A DNA stretch of 64,000 nt from Cocos nucifera. Lineage: Eukaryota > Streptophyta > Magnoliopsida > Arecales > Arecaceae. The stretch covers positions 290,501 through 354,500 of the forward strand of contig QRFJ01000380.1 of assembly GCA_006176705.1 (NCBI GenBank), read 5' to 3'. Below are positions 49,857-62,460 of the stretch, in pieces. A program made the translations under genes and the position numbers. How positions within the stretch are numbered: position 1 is the stretch's first letter; each line of letters starts with the position of its first letter. The notes under the pieces are model-generated. The model did no database searches. It was given only the letters and a program-made list of their open reading frames with translations, and was not told the origin of the DNA.

Positions 49857-52327
49857 TATTGGGAAATATGTCCCAAAGCCAATCGTCAGCCTATAGATGG
49901 TTGAGCTACATTGTATCTGTAATCGATTCATAAATGAATAAAATATATTTTTGGCATCTTTTCATCATACAGTATTCATCTTCTAATGAACTCCATTATT
50001 GTGATGAAGTTCTTAGGATTATTTAGATTCAATAAAGAGAGGATTTATCAATTAGTCCTTAAATTTGTTCACGACCAAATGATAGGCTATTAATTAGGAT
50101 GACAGCATCTATCAAGCATAGGTCGCTATATGCCATATAGGTTGGTTGTCCTCTTAACCAAGAAGTATGGAGATACTGGTATGGTATACAGGTGAGATAT
50201 ATGGGTACATCGTCATTGAACGTGACCAACTTTAGAGCATTCTGCTATCGAGAATGTCTCTGATGGGATATAGGTATAAGTGTTCCTTAGACCTAAGATC
50301 ACCTCAGTGAGTTGCAAGCAACTCACTGTGCTTTGATACCGGACTAACTAAATTTTTAATTTAGTAATGGAAGGCTTCTGTGCACAGTCAAGTACTTGTA
50401 AAGTTGGTGTATGATCAAGATGGAATTGACCACTCCAAGAGTTAGAGAAGAATGTATCACTATATTTCAGTATAGAAAAATCTTGGCTAGGATAATCCAT
50501 CAGATAGATTTGATATTTTAAAATACAATGTGGACAAATTGATCAAAGTTGATAGTTGAACTCTGAGGTATCTTACAAGCATTTTGGTTAAGGGGTTGAA
50601 TTATATGGAAACTATATCCTCATGGATTCTAAGGATGTTGTTCTACACATTCGACCTATCCGACCATCGGATATCATTGCTAGATGGTCATTTTGATTGG
50701 TATAAAAATCTATTCTTATGCTATCAGCTTAGGTTTGGATCTATGAGGTCACACATATTAGAGCTCATGATCTGATCAGATTGTTAATCAATGATTAAGA
50801 ATCATTCTAGGATTAAACAATCAATACGATTGATGTTTAACCTAGTGCAAATATTGCAGGAGGATTGATTAGCAATTAGATTGCTAATTAGCTTAATTTG
50901 ATTAAACTAGAGAGCTGAGATTAAGTCTAATTATATATGATCTAATTAGATTTGATTTGGGCTTGATTGGATCAAGTCTAATTGACTTATTGGATAAGTC
51001 AAGTATAAGGAAGAACTAGTCCTAGTCTAACTAGGACTCGGGTCAATCCAATTTTCTAATTTGATTAGAAAATTAAATCAAAATTTAATTTAATTTAATC
51101 TAATTTAATTAAGCTTTTAAATGGGTTAGGATTTTATTTAATTGAGTTGGTTTACTCTAGATTTTATTTGGTTAAAAGATCTTGTTTGACCAATTCAAAA
51201 CAAGAGTCCTAATGTGACTAGGACTTCCTAACCTTGCGCCACCTTAGCCCCACCCCCCATGCCCACTTTTCTTTATTTTGTGTGTGAGATCTCCTCTACT
51301 TGATGTTCATGCACACCCCTCTCTCCCTCCTTTTCTCATAAGGCAATTTGTTGGAAGATCAAGTCAAAAGGAGAGTTAGTTTTGCTTTAGGATTCTATGA
51401 GATAGAATTCTTGTTGACCAAAACATCTTCCCTTGAGTGCCGCCCCCTCTTTTATTAATTCTTCTCTTATTCCATGTGAGAAACCTCTTTTTTGTGCACC
51501 CTCCCTTGTTGGTCCATGCCAATAATTATGGAGGAGGCGCCCAAATCTTGTCCTGTTTGACCTTTCCTTGTCTAGTTTTTGACTTGGACAAGGACTCTTC
51601 TTTTTTCTCTATTTATTGAATGAATTTTTAGCTAAAATTTTTGTGGAATATAAAGCTTTGGGAGAGATTTGGGGTGTTCAAAAATAAGAGGAAGAGAGTC
51701 CATGGGCGTGGGGTTTCCATAGCCACCAAACTAAGTGTCTAGGTGAGAGAAAAGAGAAGAAGAAGGTCTTCTTCTAGGGCTATTTTATTCTTCATCTCTC
51801 CTCCTTCTTTTTAATTTTTTCTGAGAGAGTCTCAGATCCAAACTCTCCCTTCTTTCTCATATTTTTGAGAGTCTATGTTTTGAAGAAGAGAGCATCGAAT
51901 CGATCATCGAAAAATGATCAAAATGGTACTAGCATGCTGTGCTGATTTTCTACATCAGACTTCAGATCAGAGTTCGTTGGCTCATGTGGATGACTCCTAG
52001 AAGCTAGACGTGTATGCAGCTCATGACTTCATTCTCAAGCTTGGATCAGTAAGTTAGAATGTCTAACTTGCATGGATAATAGATTTGATATATTGACTTC
52101 ATACCTGCATTAGATGTAGTGTAGATCTAGGTTGATGTGATCAATCTTTCCTTCTCCTTTATATTTTTAATTTTTGATTTAATATCATGCCTTGATCATG
52201 TAATAGATTGAGATTTAGATATTTATATATTTATTTAAATAAATATTTAATTTATTTAAGTCTTTTACTGCTTGATCTTGAAAAAGTTTCAAGATCTATC
52301 CGTGAAACCCTAGATCTGGTTCCTTCA
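49857..52327 (+). repeat. A2 5' LTR (2,471 bp)
   Basis: Starts TATTGGGAAATATG (G of TGTTGGG mutated), ends GGTTCCTTCA. Carries a hairpin at 51566-51593 (CCTTGTC...GACAAGG) just before the AT-rich promoter region, equivalent to the A3 hairpin. The ORF of 60 codons at 51437 is not believed. Confidence 0.92.
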
Positions 52328-52329
52328 AA

Positions 52330-52347
52330 TGGTATCAGAGCCTAGGT
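52330..52347 (+). other. primer-binding site of A2
   Basis: TGGTATCAGAGCCTAGGT, two bases after the LTR; initiator-Met tRNA type. Confidence 0.92.
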
Positions 52348-52427
52348 TCTTATTACATAATTTTTATGCATGTTTAGATTATTTCTTAGATTAGATCTAA
52401 TTTATAATCTAATTATTAAATTTAAAA

Positions 52428-52770
52428 TTAAAAGTTTAGATCTCACGAACTGCCATAAGATTGTCCTACCGTAAGATTTATCTCTTACAGTGAAAAGGTT
52501 GTCCTAGTTCATGATGATCTAACTCTAATCCTAAATTTATTAGATTTGATCTAATTTTATTTATGATTTAATAAATTTAAAATTATTTTAGATCTAAAAA
52601 TAAAATATTTTAGATTGTACGAACTACCATAAGATTGTCCTATTGTAAGGTCTAGCCCTTATAGTGAAAAGATTATCCTAGTACGTGCTGATCTAAAATA
52701 TTGATCATAAAATTTTAGATTAGATCTAAGAGATTTTATGATCTGATTAAAAATATTTTAATCTAATTTT
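52428..52770 (+). repeat. tandem duplication of leader hairpin unit in A2
   Basis: A unit of about 175 bp occurs twice. Copy 1: GTAAGA (52471-52476) with TCTTAC (52483-52488), flanked by ATTGTCCTA and GGTTGTCCTA. Copy 2: GTAAGG (52645-52650) with CCTTAT (52657-52662). A3 has one copy. The stem change (A to G, T to C) preserves pairing. Confidence 0.7.
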
Positions 52771-53354
52771 AATCATTATAAATATGTTAGATTTGATCTA
52801 GAAAGATTTATGATTGATTATTATTGAAACTATTTCAATTACATGAACCTGTTTAGATTAGATCTAAAGTAATTTCATGTTTATTTTAGTTGCATATTGA
52901 TTATGAATCAAACATGCAACTTGGTTTATAGAACCATATTATAAAAATATTTTATAAATATGAAAATCATTTTCGAAAAGCTAAACCCCAACCCGCAGCC
53001 CAAAACTTAATTAAGAATTAAGAAGTTGTTTGATTAGATTTTAGGATTGTAAATTGAAGATCCTATGGCACGAATCATAACACATTGGGTTAATGGGTTA
53101 ATGGAGATTAGGTCCATTAATTGGGTTAGACCTAAGGTTAGATTAAAAAATGGACTTAATTAGAGAATTGACTAAATCTAATCAATTATTATCTTAGATT
53201 TGGTCAAGTATTCTCTAGATCAATTACAATAGTTGTAGTTGGTCAAGTCCATATCTTTAACAAGAATCAAATGGACTTAATTCTTAGCTTAAAGGTCTAG
53301 CTTGAACTGTTAGATTGATCTAATCAAGACTAATTAAATCAGTTGGTATTTAAA

Positions 53355-54131
53355 GTATGTTTGGCACATACGATCAGTGGTTTTTAATTGGCAGCCCACT
53401 TACCTGGCCATTTTCGATGGTGTCTAACGCAAGCTTTGGTAGACCCTTCCATCGATCTCACTTATTTGGCCTTCTGGGTGAGATTGAGTTTTGATTAGAT
53501 TACTTGGCAATTTGAGATGACCCATGTCAGCTAGGTAAATCAGTGTGACTGATTTAGGTGCTCCTAAACCAGCCTATTAGTAGTCTCCCTTAAGCTAACT
53601 TGGTGAAGCCAGTGGGAGGATTATGACAAGTTGGTTACTTTGACCTACTCACTTCTATAAATAAATCTTAAATTATTAGATTGCTAAAATGAAATAGTTA
53701 TATAATAACTGGATCATAGCCTTTCATTAAAGTGGATGATAATGTGTCCATCAGTTGGATAATCATTGGAGGCTCAAAGGCCTAGTGCTTATCGGTTGAT
53801 GGAATTATCATTCATTATATGATTACTTGGATACATCTTTCTAAATAGTGATCAGGTGGGCCAACCAAAGTTGGGCCTGATAATTCATTTCTAAATGAAT
53901 GATAAGGCCAAAGCCTCTACCCTTAGATTAACATGGGTGGACCAACCAAATTTGGGCTTGTGTACAGTCTATGTGGATTCTAGTACCCACTAAAGAATTA
54001 TGATAATTCCTCAGATTGGAGATAGAGGTTATTAATTCAAATAAATAGTGGGAGAACCTTTTGACTAAACTCCAAATCTTTAGGTTTAATGAATCAATTA
54101 CTAATTAGGCTTTTGGTTCTCCTTTATGCAG
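53355..54131 (+). other. candidate leader intron of A2 (777 bp), donor decayed
   Basis: Donor position reads AAA|GTATGT instead of AAG|GTAAGT. Branch-like TACTAAT (54099-54105) and acceptor CCTTTATGCAG (ends 54131) are identical to A3. The gag ATG that should follow has been lost. Confidence 0.45.
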
Positions 54132-57100
54132 TTAAACCCTAACCATAGTTGTTCCATTCACTGTTAGACAGTGATTAACTTATGGGATCCAACTTTGATA
54201 ATAAGTATCGAAAGTTGAATGTTGTTTAGCAGCACAAAATGGTTCGTGTTAGAGCCTCTATGCCCTATTTAAACATAAGATCCAGGAATAATCTAGATCA
54301 GATAGAGTGCTTTCATTGTAAGAAGCAGGGGTATTGGAAGAGGAACTATTCTCAGTATCGTGATTCCCATGACCCCAATAGGCTGAATAAGAGAGATGAG
54401 CAAGTAGTTGCTGATCAAGGATATTATATGATAACATTTTATAATTTTTCTATTTGTGATACTTCTACTTGGGTATTGGATATCGAAAGTCTAGTCCATA
54501 TTTGCAATACATTGCAAGGACTTCAAATTAGTAGAAGATTTGAGAATAATGAGCAATTCCTGAATGTTTGAGATGGAAGGTCTGTTCTAATTCTAGCTAT
54601 GGGAATAGTTCAACTTATTCTCAGTACTAATATCATTTCTTTAAATTAATATCATTATTGTCCTTCCTTTCTGATGAATATAATCTCTGTTAGCCTTTTG
54701 GCCAAGGATGGCTATCATTTATCTATAAAGGAAGATTATTGTGATATCATTATGAATGATGTTACAATAATACAAGGACAACAAAGAAATGGTATTTATA
54801 TTTTATCATAGTCTGTGAGTGTAATATACACTTCTAGAAAACATCCTAGATTAGATAATGTCTCTGATATCTACCTATGGCACTATAGGCTAGGTCAAAC
54901 TAACAAGGATAGGATAAATAGGTTGACCCAAGAGGGAATCCTTGAAGTTAGTGATTGTGAATCACTTTCGATCTGTGAGTCCTGTCTTCTTGGAAGAATG
55001 ACCAAGTCACCTTTTACTGAAAAGGATGAAAGAGCTACTGAGCTCTTAGGTCTAGTACATACTGATGTATGTGGACCAATGAGCACAGGTGCCAGAGGTA
55101 GATATTTCTACTTCATAACTTTCATAGATGATCTATCCAGGTATGGATATGTTTATCTGATGAAACATAAGTCAGATTTATTTAAAATGTTCAAAAGATT
55201 CCAAAGTGAAGTAGAAAAATAAACTAGAAAGAATATTAAAATTCTTTGATCGGATCAAGGAGGTGAATATCTATCTAGTGAGTTCTTGACATATCTAGGA
55301 GAGATTGGGATTCTCTCACAGTAAACTCCTCTTGAGACACCACAACATAATGGTGTATCGAAAAGGAGAAATCGAACCTTGTTGGATATGGTTCGATCCA
55401 TGATCGATTTTGCTAGTCTGCCTATTTCATTTTGGGGTTATGCTCTTGAGACTGCATGTTATATATTGAATAATGTACTGAGTAAATCTATCGTAAAGAC
55501 TCCATATGAGATAAGGACTAGGCGTAGGCCTACACTCTCACACTTGCGGGTTTAGGATTGTCCGATCTATGTCAAATGTTTGCATACAGATAAGCTAGGA
55601 CCCCGGTCTAATAAGTGTGTATTTATAGGATATCCCAAAAAAAGTAAGGGTTACTATTCCTACCATGCTGAAGAATAAAAGATGTTCGTCAGCCTTAAGG
55701 TAATCTTTTTGGAAAAAAATTCCTTGGTGAAGGAACTGTTGCCTCTAAGGTTGAATTTAATGAAATTCAACAGGTAGAAAAATTGACACCTATAGCTGAA
55801 CCAAAATCAAATTTGATTAGATTAAATCTGGAGCCTAGTGTACCTACAGCATTATGGCATTTCGATAGAGTACCGCATTAGTCAGACAGATACTATGATT
55901 TCTTGGTCCAAGATGGTGATCCCATCGAATTTGATGAAAATGATGAGGATCTGATCATCTATATGGATGCTATGCAGAGATCTGATTCCAACAAATGGCT
56001 TGAGGCTATGAAATCCAAAATGAAGTCTATGAAGGTCAATGATGTGTGGACATTGGTTGACCCACCCGAAGGGGTTAAACCCATTGGATGTAAATGGGTC
56101 TTCAAAAGAAAGAGGGGTGTAGATGGAAAGGTGGAGACCTATAAAGCCCATCTAGTTGCTATAGGATATCATCAATGTTATGGTATTGACTATGATGAGA
56201 CATTCTTTCCTGTGGCAATACTCAAGTCCATTCGGATTATGCTTGCAATTACTGTCGATCTGGACTATGAGATCTGGTAGATGGATGTGAAGACAACTTT
56301 TCTAAATGAAGAGTTGACCGAAGAGGTGTATATGATACAACCTGAGGAGTTCACATCCATAGATGACTCCAAGGTGTGCAGGCTTCAGAGATCCATTTAT
56401 GGACTGAAGCAGGCAACTCGGAGTTGGAACATGCATTTTGATAAAGTGATCAAAATATATGGCTTCGTTAAGAATGGAGAAGAACCCAGCATTTACAAAT
56501 GGATAAATGGTCTAGCAGTGGTATTTCTTGTTTTGTACGTGGATGACATTCTCTTAATTGGGAATGACATCCCCGCACTACAGGGAATAAAAAGTCTAGT
56601 TGTCATCACAGTCTTCATGAAGGACTTGGATGAAGCATCCTACATCCTAGGGATGAAGATCTATAGGGATAGATCTAAACAGATGCTTGGATTATCCCAG
56701 TCCACGTACATAGATACTGTGCTGAAGAGGTTCAGTATAGAGAATTTCAAAAAAGACTATCTTCTGATAGGCCATTAAATTTTTTTCTCTAAGAAGAATT
56801 GTTCGCTAACTCCTGAAGAGAGAAAGCGTATGAGTAAAGTCTCATATGCTTCGACAGTGGGATCTATCATGTACACCATGACATGTACGAGACCAGACGT
56901 GGCATACTCAATAGGAGAAGTGAGTAGATACCAGTCTGATCTTAGAGAAAACTATTGGAAAGTGGTTAAAGCCATACTTAAGTATTTGAGAAATACTAAG
57001 TACCAATGGTTAGTTTATGGCGAGTTAGATCTAAAACTTGTGGGATTTACAAACTCTAGTTTTCAATCTGACCATGATGGCAGCAGAACCATGTTGGGAT

Positions 57101-57520
57101 ATATCTTTACTCTGAATGGTGGAGCTATCTACTGAAAGAGTTTCAAGCAGCATACTATGGCAGACTCTTTTTGCGAAGCAGAGTACATGGCGGCATCAGA
57201 TGCTACAAAGAAAGCTGTGGCTAAGGAAGTTTATCATCAAGCTCAGAGTAGCACCTTTCCTTGATGGTCCGGTCCTGCTCTACTATGACAACACTAGTGC
57301 CATTGCTCAGGCAAAAGAATTGAAGGCACACCAGCAGACGAAGCACATTTTGCACCACTTCCACCTGATCCATGAGATTGTGGATCGAGATGATGTCGAC
57401 TTTCAGAAGATCAACAAAAAGAAGAACCTGGTCGACACCTTCACTAAAGCCCCAATGATAAAAGAGTTCGACAACCTCAAGTCGAAGATGGGTATTGGAC
57501 ACTGTGCCGAGTGACTTTAG
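54132..57520 (+). pseudogene. A2 copia gag-pol polyprotein (disrupted, most of gag deleted)
   Basis: A short gag N-terminal scrap (54145-54230) is fused to the zinc-knuckle region, so about 600 bp of gag are gone. Knuckle CFHCKKQGYWKRNY has lost its His and last Cys; the protease motif reads VLDIES. In the integrase zinc finger one His is Gln (HYRLGQ). Integrase core HTDVCGPM (about 55060), RT 55903-56778 with LYVDDILLIGND, RNase H 56830-57520. Shared family stops: TAA 55220-55222 and TAG 56278-56280. More decayed than B1 and B2. Confidence 0.91.
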
Positions 57521-57533
57521 GATAAGTTGAAGT

Positions 57534-57855
57534 TGTTGAGAAATATGTCCCAAAGCCAATCATCAGTCTATTGATGGTTGAGCTACATTGTATCTATAAT
57601 TGATTCATTAATGAATAAAATATTTTTGGCATCTTTCCATTATAAAGTATTCATCTTCTAATGAACTCTATTATTATGATGAAGTCCTTAGGACTATATA
57701 GATTCGATAAAGAGAGGATTTATCGATTAATCCTTAAATTTGTTTATGACCAAATGATAGGTTGTTAATTAAGATGACAGTGTCTATCGAGCATAGGTCA
57801 CTGTATGTCATGTAGGTTAGTTATCCTCTTAACCAAGGAGTGTGGAGACACTGGT
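57534..57855 (+). repeat. A2 3' LTR, first 322 bp
   Basis: Starts TGTTGAGAAATATGTCCC after a purine tract (GATAAGTTGAAGT) and matches 49857-50180. Broken at ACTGGT by the end of a minus-strand C LTR. Confidence 0.9.
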
Positions 57856-60800
57856 TGAAGGGAAAAACCCTATTTTTTTGGGTTAGGTTCGTTCAGATCT
57901 GATTGAATTAAAAGGGATATTTGAAAAAAAATTTTCTAAGATCCTAATCAGATCTGAGACTCTTCAGATCTGATCTTATTAATTAGATAAAAAAATAATA
58001 TAAAAATTAAATCTAATTTAATTATACCTTTATTATGGGTAATCCTATTATCCTATGATGATCTTGATGTTTGTCTGAGATTCTGGATGTAGCCACGCAA
58101 GCGCCTGGCCTCTATCGGTATCCACTCAAGTAGGATAAGGAGATCTTCTCCTTCTCAATCAATCCTCCAAAAATTAGATCTGGATATGATCTTGAAGGTC
58201 TTCAAATACTCTTTCGAAGAACACTCATTGTCTCTTGCAACAGTGCTGCTTTCTTCCTTTCCTGTCGTCTTTCTTTTGCTTGGATTGCACCTAACTTGTG
58301 CCCAAAGCCTCTTGGGCATGGAGAGGAGAGAAAGGACCAGAGGGTGGCATGGAGAAGGAGGAATAGGGGCTACGTGGTATGGGCTAAGGTAGAATCTGTC
58401 TAATCTAGGTGCAGACAGGGTTTATATAGACCTTGCTGCGCCATGCAGTGCCACATCATCCCGGCCAATCATGATCCTTTGTGCAATCAGATCTAAATTT
58501 GATTGGTGGGATGGCATCATCTGATCTAATCAGATTAGAGTCCCTTAAAACTCTCCTTAGATGGCACCAAGACTAGGTCAAACAACACTCTTTGGCGCCA
58601 TCTAGTTTGATTCTCTAAAGCAATTGGAGTCCCATCTGTATGGGACTCCAGGCGTTATCCTCATTGGGCGCATGCCTCCCTAGGCATGCGCCCCCTCCCT
58701 TTCTACTGCTAAAGGCATGCACTGTTAGATATATGTGCCCTAGAAGCCAGAATTGGCTGACACTTGTAATACACTTCTAGGGGCAAAATTGTAATTTTGA
58801 CTATAATTAATGAAATGGGTTATTTTCTATCACACATGTGTATTTAGTGTCTGTGATACATCCTTTGAGTTAATGGTAATGATAATTCATATTTTCAAGA
58901 GTTGAAAATTTAAGACATGAATAATCATTATTAACTCATAAACAGCTCCCGACCATAGGATCATCACGAGGATGGTGATTGATCCGGAAGGTTGGTGTAC
59001 GATCGCTTCTCTTTAGTAGATGAGTCTTGAGTCTACGGTGTGGAGACACCGGAGCGAGAGTACAGGTACTCGTTAGAGAACGAGGGCACTGAGCGTGACC
59101 ACCTCGAGTAGTCATTAGGGAAGTCTACCTTCTCGTCAATGACTGACTCGATGCTGCAGTAGTGTGTCTGGTTCTTTGACCTGAGATGCATCGGCAGTTC
59201 ACCTTGAGGGTGTTATAGTTTGACTACACCATTACTCGGTCTCCTAGCCATATGGAACCCTGAGGTGTATGTTGGCTATAGCATGTTCATTGTAGGAACT
59301 GGATTGCATCAAGATGGAATCTATCTACCTCGGTGGTAGAGGAGCAGCCCTATGATGATCATGAGAATCAAGTCCAGAAATCCATGGCCATGGTAGAGTG
59401 AAATAATAGAAAGAGTTTCTATTTAGATTTTCACATTGGACTCGAATCGAATGATTACATCATATGACAGAGACTAGGGTTTGACGAGTTCACCTTAACC
59501 CTAATCTGATCGGGGCTCAAGATAGAAGAACTTAATCACACAGGTAGCTGCACCAAGAGGTTCGCATTCAGCTCTGATGGGTTGCCACCATATACTGCTA
59601 GGTGTCACTGGTGGATTTTGGGAGCAATTAGAATGATTTAGATGATCGATCATTCTAGCTGTTCGAATCAGAAGAGTTCTGATCCATCGAAAGGAGTTTC
59701 GATGATGTCTATGATAGAGATCATGACATATCCCATTACCATACAGAACTGAACCTAACTGGGTCACACAAACAAGGGTTTGAATCTGGTGATCATCAAT
59801 TGAACTGATCTAGTTCAATTGATCTGAATGAGATTCAATTAGGTTCAAGGAAATCGTGCTAGCACTCGATTGAACCTAACGTTCTTCTTTTACTATCATA
59901 AATAAGTTGTCCTGACTGAGCCAAAGGAGTTTGTGCTCAATCAGAGGCCTTCATATGGTCTGACTGGAGGTTGTCCAAGTCAGAATAGGTTGTCTTATTT
60001 GTAAGACATTACCTGCCATTTTTGGTCACCTGCCATTTCTTGTTCTTTGACTTTGGTCAAAAGTCTACCTTTGACTGGTCAAACGTTGACCATTGACCCT
60101 TTGACTTTTGACCACATGTCATGCACCTATTGGAGAGCTGGTGGGGGCTTGTCCCCCTGCCAGAACCTGGCAAGGAGAAGGGCGCACGCCAAGGGTGGCG
60201 TGAGCCCAAGTAGGAGGCGCCTAGGAGTCCTTGTTGGACAAGGACTCCACCTCCCTTTAGGATTCCAATTAGAGTTCTACTAAGAATCCAGTTTGACTGG
60301 TCTTAGGCGCCCTCTAAGGAGGAATCCAGGGGTCTCTTTTTCCAACCAATCAGATTTAGATCTGATTTCACAAAGGGTTGTGATTGGTTGAGAGGAAGAA
60401 GAGAGTTGGATCACAAGCTTAGTCTATAAATAAGACCCTGCGCCCAACCCTAATAAAAAGTCTTATTGAAAGAGATTTCCCACGTCCAAGGCTGCCTCTC
60501 CCCTCCTTCTCCATGCCATACTCTCTTCTCCCCTTGCTCTCCACGTCCAAAAGTGTTTTGGACTTAGTTTGGTGCGATTCAGATCAAGGAAAGGCGATCA
60601 AAAGCAAGAAGGCTGCGCTGCTGCAAAAGGACGACTGCAGATCTTCAAAAGAGTTTTGAAGATCCTCCAGATCAGATCCAGATCTGATTTTTGGAGGTGT
60701 GATAGAGAAGAAGAGGTTCTCCAGATCCAACCTGAGTGGATACCGGTAGAGGCCAGGCGCTTGCGTGGCTGAGATCCAGAACCTTCCGCTGCAATCAGGA

Positions 60801-62460
60801 TCATCTACAGGGTAATAGGATTACCCAAATCAGGTAAATTAAATTAGATTTAATTTATCTTCTTTTATTTTATTTATTAAAATAATAATAATCAGATCTG
60901 AAACATATCAAGATCTGATTAAGGTCAAGAGAAAATTTTTGAAATATATCTCTTGATCTAATCAGATCTGGACGAACCTAGACCGGGAAATCAGGATTTC
61001 CCTTCATGCACCCCCTCCCTTTCTACTTTTTAGCAGGGGGACAAAGTCTCAGGTTCTTTCCTATGGATGCATGACACATGGGTAGATGTCTAAGTGTCAA
61101 AGGTCAACATTTGACCAAAGTCCAAGACAAGATTTAGTAGGTGATGGAAAATGGCAGGTGTTGTCTCAAATTTATCTCATAAATTAAGACAATCCTTTTC
61201 TAACTTGGACAAGCTCTAGTCAGACAAAGTAAAGGTTCCTGAGTGAGCCCAAACACATTTGGCTCAGTCGAGATAAGCTTTAATAATTGTTAAAGGAGAA
61301 CATTAGGCTTAATCATGTGCTAGCAAGATTTCATTGAACCTAATTGAATCTTATTCAAATCAATTGAACTTGGTTAGTCCAATTGATGATATCCAGATTC
61401 AAACCCTTGTTTGTGTGACCTAGTTAGGTTCAATTTCATATGGTAATAGGATATGTCGTGATCTCTATCATTGACATCATCGAAATACCTTCCGATGGAT
61501 CATAACTTTTCTATTTCAGACAACTAGTATGATCGATCATCCAAATCATTCTAATTGCTCCCAAAATCCACCAGTGACACCTAGCAGCATATGGTGGCAA
61601 CCCATCAAAACTGAAAGTGAACCTCTCGGTGCAATTACCTATGTGATTAAGTTCCTCTATCTTGAGCCCTGATCGGATTAGGGTTAAGGTGATCTCGTCA
61701 AATCCTAATATCCATCATATAAATTAATCATTCGATTCAAGTCCAATGTGAAAACCCTAATAGAAACTCTTTCTATTTTTTCACTCTGCCATGGCCATAG
61801 GCTTATGGACTTGATTCTCGTGATCATCATAGAGTTGCTTCTCATCTACCGTGGTAGATAGATTTCCTATCGGTGCAATCCAGTTTCTATAATGAACATG
61901 CTATAGCCAACATATACCTCAGGATTCCGAATGGCTAGTAGACTGAGTTATGGTGTAGTCAAACTATAACATCCTCAAGGTGAACTATCGATGCACCTCA
62001 GATCAAAGAACCAGACACACCACTGTAGCTTTGAGCCAGTTATTGACGAGAAGGTAGACTTCCTCATCACTGCTCGAGATGGTCACGCCCAGTGCCCTTG
62101 TTTTCTAACGAGTACCTATACTCTTGCTCCAGTGTCTTTACACTGTAGACTCAAAACTCATCTATTCTAAAGAAGTGATCGTACACCAACCTTCCAGATC
62201 AATCACCATTCTCATGATGATCTTACGGTCAGAAGCATTTTATGAGTTAATAATAAAAATTTATGTCTTAAATTTTCAACTCTTGAAAATATGAACTATC
62301 ATTACCATTAACTCAAGGAAAGTTATCACAAACACTTTCAAATACACATTATCATAGAAAATAACCCATTTTATTATTTATAGTCAAAATTATAATTTTG
62401 CTGTTAGAAGTGTATTACTAGTGTCAGCCAATCTGGCTTCTGGGGCACACATATCTAACA
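57856..62460 (-). repeat. E 3' LTR (family C), split by solo LTR B3
   Basis: Minus strand: TGTTAGATATGTGTGCCC at 62460 to CCCTTCA at 57856. Without B3 and one target copy it is about 2.3 kb. TATA box TATATAAA (minus, 58421-58428). U3 hairpins at 58666-58693 (perfect 11-bp stem) and 58626-58649 (perfect 10-bp stem). A 31-bp tandem duplication (CATGC[G/A]CCCCCTCCC...) existed here, and B3 inserted in its second copy. Confidence 0.9.
58723..61006 (+). mobile_element. B3: solo LTR of family B (2,284 bp)
   Basis: Complete LTR, TGTTAGATATATG to TTCCCTTCA, with no internal region. Flanked by perfect 5-bp direct repeats TGCAC (58718-58722 and 61007-61011), the target duplication. It is the product of recombination between the LTRs of a full element. 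TATA box TATAAATA 60425-60432; W-box cluster about 60047-60113. Diagnostic bases group it with B1. Confidence 0.96.

Larger units (their letters stand above)
49857..57855 (+). mobile_element. A2: copia retrotransposon, 3' LTR interrupted by E
   Basis: 5' LTR 49857-52327, PBS 52330, leader with duplicated hairpin, gag largely deleted, pol 54239-57520, 3' LTR from 57534. Inserted in the integrase core of gypsy G1. The 3' LTR stops at 57855 where minus-strand element E begins; its remainder and the right target duplication must lie beyond 64000. Confidence 0.92.
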
